Assembly: GCA_017856385.1 (NCBI GenBank)
Contig: JAFMFD010000003.1
Location: forward strand, 16,944 to 80,943
Source: Actinomycetota bacterium
GTDB taxonomy: Bacteria > Actinomycetota > Actinomycetes > S36-B12
DNA length: 64,000 nucleotides
Direction: 5' to 3'
This document shows positions 1 through 10,546 of the stretch, one piece after another. Each line of letters begins with the position of its first letter. Position 1 is the stretch's first letter. A program made the translations under genes and the position numbers. The notes beneath the pieces are model-generated. The model was not told the DNA's origin. It did not search any database and saw only the letters and a list, made by a program, of their open reading frames with translations.

Positions 1-47
1 ACGGTGATGAGGGCGCCGACGACGGCCCGGATCCACATGTGCTCCAC
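1..47 (-). CDS. 5' end of an unidentified, probably membrane-anchored protein (runs off the window)
   Basis: Only about 15 codons are present, reading from a GTG at 47 toward position 1 (a second possible start, ATG, is at 38). The peptide begins V/M-E-H-M-W-I-R and turns hydrophobic at once (AVVGALIT), like a signal peptide or first membrane segment. The main support for a real start is the box TACAGT (minus strand, 59 to 54) lying exactly six bases before the GTG, the arrangement seen at many other genes here. Function cannot be judged. Confidence 0.4.
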   Translation of the reverse strand, partial: MEHMWIRAVVGALIT

Positions 48-53
48 GCGGGG

Positions 54-59
54 ACTGTA
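54..59 (-). promoter_or_regulatory. -10 box of a leaderless promoter
   Basis: TACAGT on the minus strand, six bases before the GTG at 47, so the predicted transcript begins at the start codon. No Shine-Dalgarno sequence is visible there. Confidence 0.45.
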
Positions 60-165
60 TCGCTCGTGAGGCCCTCGCGGACCTCGGTGGCGGGGGGGCG
101 CCCATCGTGCGTCCGAGCGGAATCCGGGGCATAGTCGTGGAGGTGCGAGGCGAGGAGGTGTGACC

Positions 166-615
166 ATGGCGCAGGTGGACTTCACGGTGGTGCGCGACAT
201 CCCCCTGCCCGCCCGCATCGTCTTCGACGAGCTCGTCGACTGGGCCGGGCACGCGGAATGGGTGCCGCTGACGCGGGTCGAGGTCCTCACCGGCAACGGG
301 GGCCCGGGAACCGAGTTCATCGCGACGTCGGGGATCGGACCGGCGGCGCTGCCCGACCGGATGCGCGTGGACGCGCTCGACCCCGAGGCCATGACCGTGG
401 TCATCACCAAGATCGGCCCGGTCCTGGCCGGGGAGGTCCGCATGGCCGTGGTGAGCACGGGCGAGCAGTCGTGCCGCCTCGAGTGGGTCGAGGAGATCCG
501 CGTCCCCTACGCGCCCCAGTTCCTGGCGCGGCCGATCGCGTTCGCAGCCCGTCGTGGCTTCACCACGGCCATCACGCGCATGGTGTCGCGGCTCCAGGCG
601 CGTCAGCGCTCCTAG
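166..615 (+). CDS. SRPBCC-family (polyketide cyclase/START-like) protein
   Basis: The 149-residue protein has the pattern of a single SRPBCC domain: an N-terminal strand (FTVVRDIPLPA), a helix with the usual 'W' motif (DELVDWAGHAEWVP), a series of strands, and a long amphipathic C-terminal helix. Such proteins bind hydrophobic ligands in a deep cavity; the ligand cannot be inferred. A GTG at 160 is also in frame, but GGAGG at 154-158 is spaced correctly for the ATG at 166. The gene ends tail-to-tail with hutH, overlapping it by 4 bases. Nothing ties it to histidine breakdown. Confidence 0.75.
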   Translation: MAQVDFTVVRDIPLPARIVFDELVDWAGHAEWVPLTRVEVLTGNGGPGTEFIATSGIGPAALPDRMRVDALDPEAMTVVITKIGPVLAGEVRMAVVSTGEQSCRLEWVEEIRVPYAPQFLARPIAFAARRGFTTAITRMVSRLQARQRS

Positions 616-2138
616 TCGTCCCGTCCGTCCTCGCGTCCGAGGCTGCGTACGACGTCGACCGCGGCGGCGAGCTCGGGTGCCAGGAAGCGATCCGGGCCTG
701 ACCCGGGCACGGTGGTCCGCAGGGCCTCGATGACGCTGCGCGAGGCAGGCGACGGCTCCAGCGGCGCGCGCAGCTCGATCGCCCGGGCCGCGGTGACGAG
801 CTCGATGGACAGGATCCGTCTCAGGTTGTCGACGACCTGCCGCAGCTTGCGCCCCGCATGCCACCCCATCGAGACGTGGTCCTCCTGCATCGCCGAGCTG
901 GGGATCGAGTCGACGCTGGCCGGGGCGGCGAGGCGCTTGTTCTCGCTGACGAGGGCTGCCTGCGTGTACTGGGCGATCATCAGCCCGGAGTCGACGCCGG
1001 GATCGTCGGCGAGGAACGGTGGCAGACCGTGGCTGCGCGCCTTGTCGAGCATCCGGTCTGTCCGTCGTTCAGACATCGAGCCCACATCGGCGGCCGGGAT
1101 CGCGAGGAAGTCGAGGACGTACGCCACCGGTGCGCCGTGGAAGTTGCCGTTGCTCGACACGGTGCCGTCGTCGAGCACAACCGGATTGTCGATCGCGGCC
1201 GCGAGTTCGCGCTCCGCCACAGTGCGGGTGTGCGCGATCGTGTCACGCAGGCCGCCTGTCACCTGGGGGGCGCAGCGCAGTGAGTAGGCGTCCTGCACGC
1301 GCGAGTCGTCCTCCTTGTGCGACGCGACGATGCCGGAGCCGCTCAGGTGCGCGCGCATGCGGGCTGCACTGGTGACCTGCCCCGGGTGGGGCCTCAGGGG
1401 CTCGTGCAGCTCGGGCCGGAACACCGCATCGGTGCCGAGCAGCCCCTCCACGCTCATGGCGGCGGTGATGTCGGCGACATCAGCGAGCTGCTCGAGGTCG
1501 GCGATCGCGAGGATCAGCATCGCGAGCATGCCGTCAGTGCCGTTGATGAGGGCCAGGCCCTCCTTCTCGTGCAGCTCGACCGGCGTGATGCCGGCGTCGG
1601 CCAGGAGTGCGTCCACCGCCTGCTCCGTTCCGTCCGGTCCGTTGGCGCGACCCTCGCCCATCAGCACGAGCGCGCAGTGCGCGAGCGGGGCGAGATCGCC
1701 GCTGCACCCCAGTGACCCGAACTCGTGCACGATCGGCGTGATCCCGGCGTTGAGCATCGCGGCCATCGTCTCTGCGACGATCGGGCGCGCACCGGTGCGG
1801 CCGCTGCACAGGGTCTTCAGTCGCAGCAGCATCAGTGCGCGCACGACCTCGCGCTCGACCTCCGGTCCCATCCCTGCCGCATGCGATCGCACGAGCGAGC
1901 GCTGCAGCTGCACCCGCTGCTCGACCGGAATGTGCGTCGTGGCCAGTGCGCCGAATCCGGTCGAGATGCCGTACGCCGGAGTGGGTGAGGCCGCCAGGGC
2001 CTCCACCTGGGCTCGGGTTCGAGCCATTGCGGCGAGTGCCTCGGGCGTGATCTCGACACGGGCATCGTGGCGGGCGACCGCGAGCACGTCGTCGATCGTC
2101 ATGCCGTGCGTTGAGATGAAAACGACATGGCTGCTCAT
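612..2138 (-). CDS. hutH: Histidine ammonia-lyase
   Basis: Catalyses the first step of histidine degradation, L-histidine to urocanate plus ammonia, in the cytosol. The 508-residue length is typical. The prosthetic MIO group forms from an inner tripeptide; here the segment is [14 protein letters not shown] with Cys-Ser-Gly at residues 145-147, where most family members have Ala-Ser-Gly. The active-site loop YGISTGFG is at 56-63. The start is the ATG at 2138, preceded by GAAGGGAAG and overlapping the hutI stop (ATGA), so the genes are translationally coupled; a longer frame to 2171 has no support. It is the last gene of a hutU-hutI-hutH transcript. Confidence 0.95.
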   Translation of the reverse strand: MSSHVVFISTHGMTIDDVLAVARHDARVEITPEALAAMARTRAQVEALAASPTPAYGISTGFGALATTHIPVEQRVQLQRSLVRSHAAGMGPEVEREVVRALMLLRLKTLCSGRTGARPIVAETMAAMLNAGITPIVHEFGSLGCSGDLAPLAHCALVLMGEGRANGPDGTEQAVDALLADAGITPVELHEKEGLALINGTDGMLAMLILAIADLEQLADVADITAAMSVEGLLGTDAVFRPELHEPLRPHPGQVTSAARMRAHLSGSGIVASHKEDDSRVQDAYSLRCAPQVTGGLRDTIAHTRTVAERELAAAIDNPVVLDDGTVSSNGNFHGAPVAYVLDFLAIPAADVGSMSERRTDRMLDKARSHGLPPFLADDPGVDSGLMIAQYTQAALVSENKRLAAPASVDSIPSSAMQEDHVSMGWHAGRKLRQVVDNLRRILSIELVTAARAIELRAPLEPSPASRSVIEALRTTVPGSGPDRFLAPELAAAVDVVRSLGREDGRDD

Positions 2139-3295
2139 CGGCTTCCCTTCGCGCATGATCCGGATCGCCACACCTGGTGGATGAGGTCCACCCCCGGACG
2201 GTAGGACAGGTGGACCGGATCAGGCGCATCGAGGACGACAAGGTCGGCACGCGTCCCGACCTCGATCGCTCCGATGTCCGTGCGACGCAGGGCGCGTGCC
2301 CCGCCCAGGGTCGCGGCCGTCAGTGCCTCCGCCGGCGTCATCCGCATCTCCCGCACCGCGAGGGCGATGCAGAGCGGCATGCTCGTGGTGAAGCTCGTCC
2401 CCGGATTGCAGTCGGTCGCGATGGCGACGGTCGCTCCGGCGTCGAGGAGCCTTCGGGCGTCGGGGTAGGGCGACCTGGTGGAGAACTCCGCACCGGGCAG
2501 CAGCGTCGCCACGGTGTCCGAGTCGGCGAGGGCGTCCACATCCTGAACGGACAGGTGCGTGCAGTGGTCGGCGGATGCCGCGCCAAGCTCGACCGCGACC
2601 TGCACGCCGGGCCCCTCCTGCAGCTGGTTGGCGTGGACCCGCGGCCGGAGGCCGGCCGCGACTCCCGCGCGCAGGATCGCGCGCGCCTGATCGCCGTCGA
2701 ACGCGCCGCGGTCGCAGAACACGTCGATCCAGCGGGCGTCGGGAGCGCAGGTGGCCAGCATCTCGCCCGTCACGAGCGCCACGTACGCGGCGGGGTCGTC
2801 GGCGTACTCGACCGGCACGACGTGCGCGCCCAGGTAGGTCGTCTCGTCGGTGAACTCGCGGGCGATGCGCAGCGAGCGCGCCTCGTCGATCGTGGTGAGT
2901 CCGTACCCGGACTTGATCTCCCAGGTCGTGGTCCCCGAGCGCAGCAGCTCGTCGGTGAGGCGCACGACCGTCGCCCGCAGGGTGTCGTCCGTCGCGGCAC
3001 GCGTCGCAGCGACCGTCGATCGGATCCCGCCGGCCGTGTAGGGGGATCCGGCCATGCGGGCGGCGAACTCGGCACCTCGATCGCCGGCGAAGACGAGGTG
3101 GGCGTGGCTGTCGACGAACCCCGGGATCACGGCCCGGCCCTCGACGTCGACCACGGCGTCCGCAGCGGGGGCAGCTGCCCGCGCGCCCACCCACGCGATG
3201 CGATCGCCGTCGATGACGACGGCGGCGTCGGCGAGGTCGCCGTCCGAGGACTGCGTGGACAGCAGGCCGATACCGGTGAGCAGGGTCGCAGGCAT
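2135..3295 (-). CDS. hutI: Imidazolonepropionase
   Basis: Hydrolyses 4-imidazolone-5-propionate to N-formimino-L-glutamate, the third step of histidine degradation. The 386-residue protein is an amidohydrolase-superfamily member: an N-terminal beta-sandwich segment, the metal-binding HAH motif at residues 64-66 ([11 protein letters not shown]), later conserved histidines (RVHANQL, SADHCTH) and the late aspartate motif (IATDCNPGT). It starts 9 bases downstream of the hutU stop and overlaps hutH by 4 bases, so it sits in the middle of a tight minus-strand operon. Confidence 0.95.
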   Translation of the reverse strand: MPATLLTGIGLLSTQSSDGDLADAAVVIDGDRIAWVGARAAAPAADAVVDVEGRAVIPGFVDSHAHLVFAGDRGAEFAARMAGSPYTAGGIRSTVAATRAATDDTLRATVVRLTDELLRSGTTTWEIKSGYGLTTIDEARSLRIAREFTDETTYLGAHVVPVEYADDPAAYVALVTGEMLATCAPDARWIDVFCDRGAFDGDQARAILRAGVAAGLRPRVHANQLQEGPGVQVAVELGAASADHCTHLSVQDVDALADSDTVATLLPGAEFSTRSPYPDARRLLDAGATVAIATDCNPGTSFTTSMPLCIALAVREMRMTPAEALTAATLGGARALRRTDIGAIEVGTRADLVVLDAPDPVHLSYRPGVDLIHQVWRSGSCAKGSR

Positions 3296-3304
3296 GGTGG
3301 GTTC

Positions 3305-4981
3305 CTAGTCGGCCGCTGCGGCCTCGCGCATGGGAATGCGCACACCGCGCTCCTCGGCAACTTCGAGCGCCTCGTCGTATCCCGCATCGCTGTGGCGGAT
3401 CACGCCCATGCCCGGATCGTTCGTCAGCACGCGCTCGAGCTTCTGTGCTGCGAGCTCGGTGCCGTCGGCGACACTCACCTGCCCTGCGTGGATGGAGCGG
3501 CCCATGCCCACTCCACCACCGTGATGGATCGACACCCAGGACGCACCCGAGGAGATGTTGAGCATCGCGTTGAGCAGAGGCCAGTCGGCAATGGCATCGG
3601 AGCCGTCGATCATCCCCTCCGACTCGCGGTAGGGCGAGGCCACGGACCCGCAGTCGAGGTGGTCGCGTCCGATGACGATCGGGGCGCTCACCTCACCACG
3701 CGCCACCAGGTCGTTGAACGCCAGGCCAGCCCTGTCGCGCTCGCCGTAGCCGAGCCAGCAGATCCGCGCCGGAAGGCCCTGGAAGGCGACGCGCTCCTGC
3801 GCCATGGTGATCCACCGGCGCAGGTGGTCGTTGTCGGGGAACAGCTCGAGCACAGCCCTGTCGGTGCGTGCGATGTCCCGGGGGTCGCCGGAGAGGGCGG
3901 CCCAGCGGAACGGGCCCTTGCCCTCGCAGAACAGCGGTCGGATGTAGGCGGGGATGAATCCGGGGAAGGCGAAGGCCCGCCCGTAGCCGCCCTTGCGGGC
4001 CTCGTCGCGGATCGAGTTGCCGTAGTCGAACACCTCGGCTCCGGCATCCATGAAGCCGACCATCGCCTCGACGTGCCTGGCCATCGACTCCTGCGCGCGG
4101 TCGGTGAACTCCTCGGGCTTCTTCTCCGCGTACTCGCGGGCGTCGTCGAGGTCGATCCCCTCCGGGATGTAGGCGAGGGGATCATGCGCCGACGTCTGGT
4201 CGGTGACGATGTCGATGGGCACTCCACGCCGCAGCAACTCGGGCAGGATCGTCGCTGCGTTGCCGAGCAAGCCCACCGAGATGGCCCTGCGCTGCTCCTT
4301 GTAGGCGAGCACACGGGCGATCGCGTCGTCGAGGTCGTCGGCGACCTCGTCGAGGTAGCGGGTCTCGACGCGGCGGCGCAGCCGCGATGGATCGATGTCG
4401 ATGATCAGGCAGGTGCCCTCGTTCATGGTGACCGCGAGCGGCTGTGCACCGCCCATGCCGCCGGCCCCGGCCGTGACCGTGAGGGTGCCGGCGAGTGTGC
4501 CTCCGAAGCGCTTGGCTGCGACGGCGGCGAAGGTCTCGTACGTGCCCTGCAGGATCCCCTGCGTGCCGATGTAGATCCACGAGCCCGCCGTCATCTGCCC
4601 GTACATCGTCAGGCCGAGGTGCTCCAGGCGGCGGAACTCCGGCCACGTGGCCCAGTCGCCCACGAGGTTGGAGTTGGCCAGCAGGACGCGCGGTGCCCAT
4701 TCGTGCGTGCGGAACACGCCCACGGGGCGGCCCGACTGCACAAGCATCGTCTCGTCGTCGGCCAGCGTCGTGAGCGTGCGCACGAGGGCGTCGAAGGAGG
4801 CCCAGTCGCGCGCCGCCTTGCCGGTGCCGCCGTAGACCACGAGCTCATCGGGGTGCTCGGCCACGTCGGGGTCGAGGTTGTTCATGAGCATTCGCAGCGC
4901 GGCCTCCTGCGGCCAGCCGCGTGCCGTGAGCGTGGTGCCGCGCGCTGCCCGCACGGGCCGGGGTCCTGAGGTGACGGTCAT
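3305..4981 (-). CDS. hutU: Urocanate hydratase (urocanase)
   Basis: Converts urocanate to 4-imidazolone-5-propionate with a tightly bound NAD+. At 558 residues it matches the usual 550-560. Visible landmarks are the glycine-rich NAD-binding stretch ([18 protein letters not shown]), the segment with the conserved cysteine ([19 protein letters not shown]) and the near-C-terminal HHGGGVGMG. The open frame runs on to 5395, but that extension crosses the IclR gene on the other strand; the ATG at 4981 gives the normal N-terminus. It is the first gene of the hutU-I-H operon, 53 bases from the IclR-type operator. Confidence 0.95.
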   Translation of the reverse strand: MTVTSGPRPVRAARGTTLTARGWPQEAALRMLMNNLDPDVAEHPDELVVYGGTGKAARDWASFDALVRTLTTLADDETMLVQSGRPVGVFRTHEWAPRVLLANSNLVGDWATWPEFRRLEHLGLTMYGQMTAGSWIYIGTQGILQGTYETFAAVAAKRFGGTLAGTLTVTAGAGGMGGAQPLAVTMNEGTCLIIDIDPSRLRRRVETRYLDEVADDLDDAIARVLAYKEQRRAISVGLLGNAATILPELLRRGVPIDIVTDQTSAHDPLAYIPEGIDLDDAREYAEKKPEEFTDRAQESMARHVEAMVGFMDAGAEVFDYGNSIRDEARKGGYGRAFAFPGFIPAYIRPLFCEGKGPFRWAALSGDPRDIARTDRAVLELFPDNDHLRRWITMAQERVAFQGLPARICWLGYGERDRAGLAFNDLVARGEVSAPIVIGRDHLDCGSVASPYRESEGMIDGSDAIADWPLLNAMLNISSGASWVSIHHGGGVGMGRSIHAGQVSVADGTELAAQKLERVLTNDPGMGVIRHSDAGYDEALEVAEERGVRIPMREAAAAD

Positions 4982-5034
4982 GGGGCCATGCAAGGGCAGG
5001 TGGGTCCGGGACGACAGGCCACCCGGAGGATTAC

Positions 5035-5052
5035 TGTCTGGAATACCAGACA
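5035..5052. promoter_or_regulatory. Probable IclR-type operator of the hut cluster
   Basis: TGTCTGG-AATA-CCAGACA: a perfect 7-bp inverted repeat with a 4-bp spacer, inside the 84-bp gap between hutU (minus, start 4981) and the IclR gene (plus, start 5066). It ends 13 bases before the regulator's start codon, so one dimer or tetramer could control both directions, as is common in the IclR family. Confidence 0.7.
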
Positions 5053-5065
5053 TTGGAGGCAGGGC

Positions 5066-5827
5066 GTGGCGCGGATCCCGGCGGCAGAGCGCGCCCTCGA
5101 CCTGCTGACCGCCCTCGCCGGCGCTTCCGGCCCGATGACGGCGGCCGGGCTGGCCCGCGATCTCGGCATCCCGAGGTCGACGACGTACCAGCTGCTCGAT
5201 GTGCTGGCCGGGCGAGGCTTCGTGACGCATCTGACCGAGGAGAGGCGCTGGACGCTCGGCTTGACGGCGTTCGAGGTCGGTGCGGGATACCTGCGGCGCG
5301 ACCCCCTGGAGCGGCTGGCCCAGCCGCTGCTGCATCGCCTCGCGCAGCAGGCGCCGATCCCCGCAGTGGCCCATCTCGGTGTGCTCCGCGGGCACGAGAC
5401 GGTCTACCTGCTCAAGGAGACCTCAGACCACGTCGTGACGACGGTGACGCAGGTCGGTGTCCGGCTGCCAGCTGCCCTCACCGCCTCGGGGCGAGCGATT
5501 CTCGCGCGCCTACCGCGGGCCCAGGTGCGGGCGCAGCTGTCGGCGCGCGGCGCCTTCGTCGACCGCACCGGACGCGGGCCACGCTCGCTGTCCGCCCTCG
5601 ATGCCCTGCTCGCGGTCGAGAGGCGCCGTGGCGTCTGCGAGGAGGAGGGTTTCATCACCGAGGGGTTCTCGTCGATCGCGGCGCCCGTGCTCGACACGCA
5701 CGCTGAGCCCATTGCCGCCGTCGGCCTCACCTTCCGCTCCGACACTGCGACGACGTCCGCCCGCTCGGCCATCACCCGGGCAGTCCTGCAGTGTGCTCAT
5801 GACGTGGGCATGCGCCGGGGCGCCTGA
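5066..5827 (+). CDS. IclR-family transcriptional regulator of the hut genes
   Basis: The 253-residue protein has the family layout: an N-terminal winged helix-turn-helix (about residues 1-70; [24 protein letters not shown]) and a C-terminal ligand-binding domain (about 80-250; ending [11 protein letters not shown]...AAVGLTF). I chose the GTG at 5066 because GGAGG at 5055-5059 is correctly spaced; the earlier ATG at 4988 would run through the operator. Divergent transcription from hutU and the shared palindrome at 5035-5052 make it the likely regulator of the histidine genes, with urocanate or a later intermediate as a guessed effector. Confidence 0.85.
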   Translation: MARIPAAERALDLLTALAGASGPMTAAGLARDLGIPRSTTYQLLDVLAGRGFVTHLTEERRWTLGLTAFEVGAGYLRRDPLERLAQPLLHRLAQQAPIPAVAHLGVLRGHETVYLLKETSDHVVTTVTQVGVRLPAALTASGRAILARLPRAQVRAQLSARGAFVDRTGRGPRSLSALDALLAVERRRGVCEEEGFITEGFSSIAAPVLDTHAEPIAAVGLTFRSDTATTSARSAITRAVLQCAHDVGMRRGA

Positions 5828-5828
5828 G

Positions 5829-5834
5829 TATCGT
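5829..5834 (+). promoter_or_regulatory. -10 box of a leaderless promoter for the PhyH gene
   Basis: TATCGT followed by six bases and the ATG at 5841. It overlaps the IclR gene's stop region (stop at 5825-5827), so phyH-hutG may have a promoter of its own in addition to read-through. Confidence 0.45.
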
Positions 5835-5840
5835 CGCCGC

Positions 5841-6653
5841 ATGACCGCAGCGGTCCTGTCCGACGAGCAGGTGGACCAGTTCCACCGTGACGGCGTCACG
5901 ATCGTGCGGGGCCTGTTCACGCCGGACGAAGTCTCGAGCATCGAGCGCGGGATCGAGCGGGTGCTGGCCGATCCGGGACCGATGTTCAAGGTGGCCAGCC
6001 CTGCCGATGACCCAGGACGGTTCGTCGAGGACTTCTGCCGCTGGCGGGAGGTCGAGGAGATCGAGCAGGTCGCCCGCACCTCGCGGGCCGCGGACGCCGC
6101 GCAGCAGTTGATGGGCGGTGGCAGCGTTCGACTGTTCCACGACCACGTGCTCGTCAAGGAACCCGGCACGCGGCAGGAGACGCCGTGGCACCAGGACCAG
6201 CCCTACTACAACGTCGACGGATCGCGGAACGCGTCGCTGTGGGCGCCGGTCGATCCGGTCGCGGCCGAGTCGACGCTGGAGTTCCTTGCCGGCTCCCACC
6301 GCATGGGCTGGCTGATGCCGCGCACGTTTCTCGACCACCAGGCGAGGTGGTTCCCGGAGGGAACGCTGAGCGAGATCCCGGCGATCGAGGCTGATCGCGG
6401 CTCCTTCGACATCCGCGGCTGGGCCATGGAGCCCGGCGACGCGGTCTTCTTCCACATGCTGACGATCCACCACTCCTACGGGGTGCCGGGGTCATCGCGG
6501 CGTCGGGCGTTCTCGCTGCGCTTCCTCGGCGACGACATGGTGCACGCCCCGCGCACATGGGTCACCTCGCCCAACTTCGATGGCCTGGACCTGCAGATCC
6601 CCCCGGGTGCGCCGATGGAGCACGAGTTCTTCCCCGTGCTGCGCACGGCATGA
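5841..6653 (+). CDS. Phytanoyl-CoA dioxygenase (PhyH) family protein
   Basis: A 270-residue Fe(II)/2-oxoglutarate-dependent oxygenase. The metal-binding facial triad is visible as His-x-Asp in PWHQDQPYYN and the distal His in FFHMLTIHHSYG; an arginine for 2-oxoglutarate follows (SSRRRAFSLRF). The start is the ATG at 5841, 13 bases after iclR. Its stop overlaps the start of the next gene (ATGA), so it is coupled to the formimidoylglutamase. Its substrate is unknown; the setting suggests a histidine-derived or imidazole compound, but that is only inference. Confidence 0.85.
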   Translation: MTAAVLSDEQVDQFHRDGVTIVRGLFTPDEVSSIERGIERVLADPGPMFKVASPADDPGRFVEDFCRWREVEEIEQVARTSRAADAAQQLMGGGSVRLFHDHVLVKEPGTRQETPWHQDQPYYNVDGSRNASLWAPVDPVAAESTLEFLAGSHRMGWLMPRTFLDHQARWFPEGTLSEIPAIEADRGSFDIRGWAMEPGDAVFFHMLTIHHSYGVPGSSRRRAFSLRFLGDDMVHAPRTWVTSPNFDGLDLQIPPGAPMEHEFFPVLRTA

Positions 6654-7531
6654 CCGACGATCCGCGGTGGCCGCGGGCGGACGCGTGGCTCGCGCGTGGT
6701 GACACCGGCGACGTGGATGTCGCCGTCGTCGGTGTGCCTGCCCACCGCACGTCCATCAGTGCGACTCGAGCGGATACGACACCGGCGGCGATCCGCGAGG
6801 CGCTCGCTCGCTACTCGACGTACTCGTGGGCGCACGGAATCGACGTCGCGGAACTTGCGGTGCGCGACCTCGGCGATGTTCCCGATCCCGATGGCACGGA
6901 GGGGGAGGCCCGGGTCATGGCGTCCGTCGCGGGCGCCGATGCCCGCCTGGTCATCGCGCTCGGCGGCGACAACTCGATCACGTACGCCGTCATGCGCGGT
7001 GCCGTCGGTGAGCTCACGGACTCGGGCCTGATCACCCTCGATGCGCACCATGACCTGCGGGACGGAACCAGCAACGGCTCGCCCGTGCGCAGGCTCGTCG
7101 AGGCCGGGCTCGCGGGCACGCGTGTGGTCCAGATCGGGATCGCCGACTTCTCCAATTCCCGCGAGTACGCCACGCGGGCGCGTGAGCTGGGGATCACCGT
7201 CGTGACGCGCGATGCCCTGCGACGCCGTCCCATCGCAGACGTCATGGCCGAGGCCCTCGCGATCGCGTCCTCGGGCGGCGGTCGGGTGCACGTCGATCTC
7301 GACGTCGACGTGTGCGACCGGTCTGTCGTGCCCGCGTGCCCCGCGGCGGCGCCGGGGGGTCTGTCTGCTGACGAGCTGCGGCAGGTCGCGTTCCACGTGG
7401 GCCGGTCGCCGCGGGTGTCCTCGATCGACATCACCGAGATCGACGCGCAGGCCGACGCCCCCGATCAGCGGACGGTGAGACTGGGGGCCCTGCTCCTGCT
7501 GGAGGCCGCTGCCGGGCTGGCCGCCCGCTGA
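6650..7531 (+). CDS. hutG: Formimidoylglutamase (arginase/ureohydrolase superfamily)
   Basis: Probably hydrolyses N-formimino-L-glutamate to glutamate and formamide, completing the pathway begun by HutH, HutU and HutI. The 293 residues carry the binuclear manganese motifs: GGDNS (105-109), DAHHD (131-135) and HVDLDVDVCD (214-223). The first ligand, normally His in GGDH, is Asn108. From memory, an Asn at this place is also found in a protozoan formiminoglutamase, which would favour this activity over agmatinase or arginase. It is coupled to phyH by a 4-base overlap. A related ureohydrolase with another guanidino substrate is the alternative. Confidence 0.8.
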   Translation: MTDDPRWPRADAWLARGDTGDVDVAVVGVPAHRTSISATRADTTPAAIREALARYSTYSWAHGIDVAELAVRDLGDVPDPDGTEGEARVMASVAGADARLVIALGGDNSITYAVMRGAVGELTDSGLITLDAHHDLRDGTSNGSPVRRLVEAGLAGTRVVQIGIADFSNSREYATRARELGITVVTRDALRRRPIADVMAEALAIASSGGGRVHVDLDVDVCDRSVVPACPAAAPGGLSADELRQVAFHVGRSPRVSSIDITEIDAQADAPDQRTVRLGALLLLEAAAGLAAR

Positions 7532-7558
7532 CCGGCCGAGCGCCGGCCCGCCGGGCCG

Positions 7559-7810
7559 TCAGGTGAGCTGACGGATGTCCCGCTCACGATCCAGCCGGGC
7601 GCGCAGGTCACGTGAATCGTCGATCTGGATGCCCGGCCGCACCCATCCCTGCCTGGTGGACACGGGTAGCGCCGTGGCTGGGGGACTCGATGCTGCGATC
7701 AGGAAGCGGAGAGCGTCGCCCAGCAGGTGATCGAGCGAGCATCCGCGACGAGATGCCTCGTCCCGGGCCGATCGGACAAACTCCTCGTCGAGGTCGAGGG
7801 TGATACGCAC
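7559..7810 (-). CDS. Orphan VapB-like ribbon-helix-helix antitoxin
   Basis: 83 residues beginning MRITLDLDEEFVRSARDEASRRG, the strand-helix-helix pattern of a ribbon-helix-helix DNA-binding domain, followed by a proline-containing tail (VSTRQGWVRPGIQ) of the sort that covers a PIN toxin. No PIN-domain gene follows on either strand, so it is an antitoxin without a neighbouring toxin: a solitary regulator, a protector against a toxin elsewhere, or a leftover of a decayed pair. The GTG at 7810 is preceded by TAGGCT and six bases. Confidence 0.65.
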   Translation of the reverse strand: MRITLDLDEEFVRSARDEASRRGCSLDHLLGDALRFLIAASSPPATALPVSTRQGWVRPGIQIDDSRDLRARLDRERDIRQLT

Positions 7811-7816
7811 CTCCTC

Positions 7817-7822
7817 AGCCTA
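7817..7822 (-). promoter_or_regulatory. -10 box of a leaderless promoter for the orphan antitoxin
   Basis: TAGGCT on the minus strand with exactly six bases before the GTG at 7810. Those six bases (GAGGAG) look like a Shine-Dalgarno sequence but leave no spacer. Confidence 0.5.
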
Positions 7823-7895
7823 GGACGGGCAGACCACACCGGCCTTGTCGCCCTTGGGGCCGGGGCTGGGTACCCGACAAACCGCGGGGCACAAG

Positions 7896-7911
7896 TGTGA
7901 TCCAAATCACA
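7896..7911. promoter_or_regulatory. CRP/GlxR-type cAMP-receptor binding site
   Basis: TGTGA-TCCAAA-TCACA matches the CRP-family consensus TGTGA-N6-TCACA in all ten fixed bases; the full repeat is GTGTGAT-CCAA-ATCACAC at 7895-7912. It lies about 85 bases upstream of the orphan antitoxin start and about 197 bases before the dnaK start codon, so either gene could be the target. Confidence 0.6.
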
Positions 7912-7928
7912 CCTATGAGGCCATCCCC

Positions 7929-7943
7929 GGGGAATGATTCCCC
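7929..7943. repeat. Perfect palindrome GGGGAAT-G-ATTCCCC between the CRP-like site and the HAIR element
   Basis: Seven-base arms around one central base. It could be an operator for an unidentified regulator. It is too short and has too small a loop to be a convincing terminator. Confidence 0.4.
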
Positions 7944-7966
7944 CCGCCCCGCCGTTGGCATCTCTA

Positions 7967-7987
7967 GTTGAGTCGATCCCACTCATA
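7967..7987. promoter_or_regulatory. HAIR-like operator (HspR site) of the dnaK operon
   Basis: GTTGAGT-N7-ACTCATA against the HAIR consensus CTTGAGT-N7-ACTCAAG: 6 of 7 bases in the left arm, 5 of 7 in the right, with the exact 7-base spacing. TTGAGT (7968-7973) may also be the -35 element, with TGTGAT (7991-7996) as -10 after a 17-base spacer. A further half site, CTTGAG, is at 8011-8016. HspR is encoded by the fourth gene of the operon, giving negative feedback. Confidence 0.6.
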
Positions 7988-8020
7988 CTTTGTGATACCG
8001 CACTTGCGTGCTTGAGATGA

Positions 8021-10515
<2,495 letters not shown>

Positions 10516-10546
10516 GACTGAGCAGGACGAAGCAGGGCAGGAGAGC

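Noticed and set aside
2177..4969. Open frame of 930 codons on the plus strand opposite hutI and hutU
   Set aside because: It is the complement of two well-supported genes, has no family-like sequence and runs through their full length; such shadows are usual at high GC.
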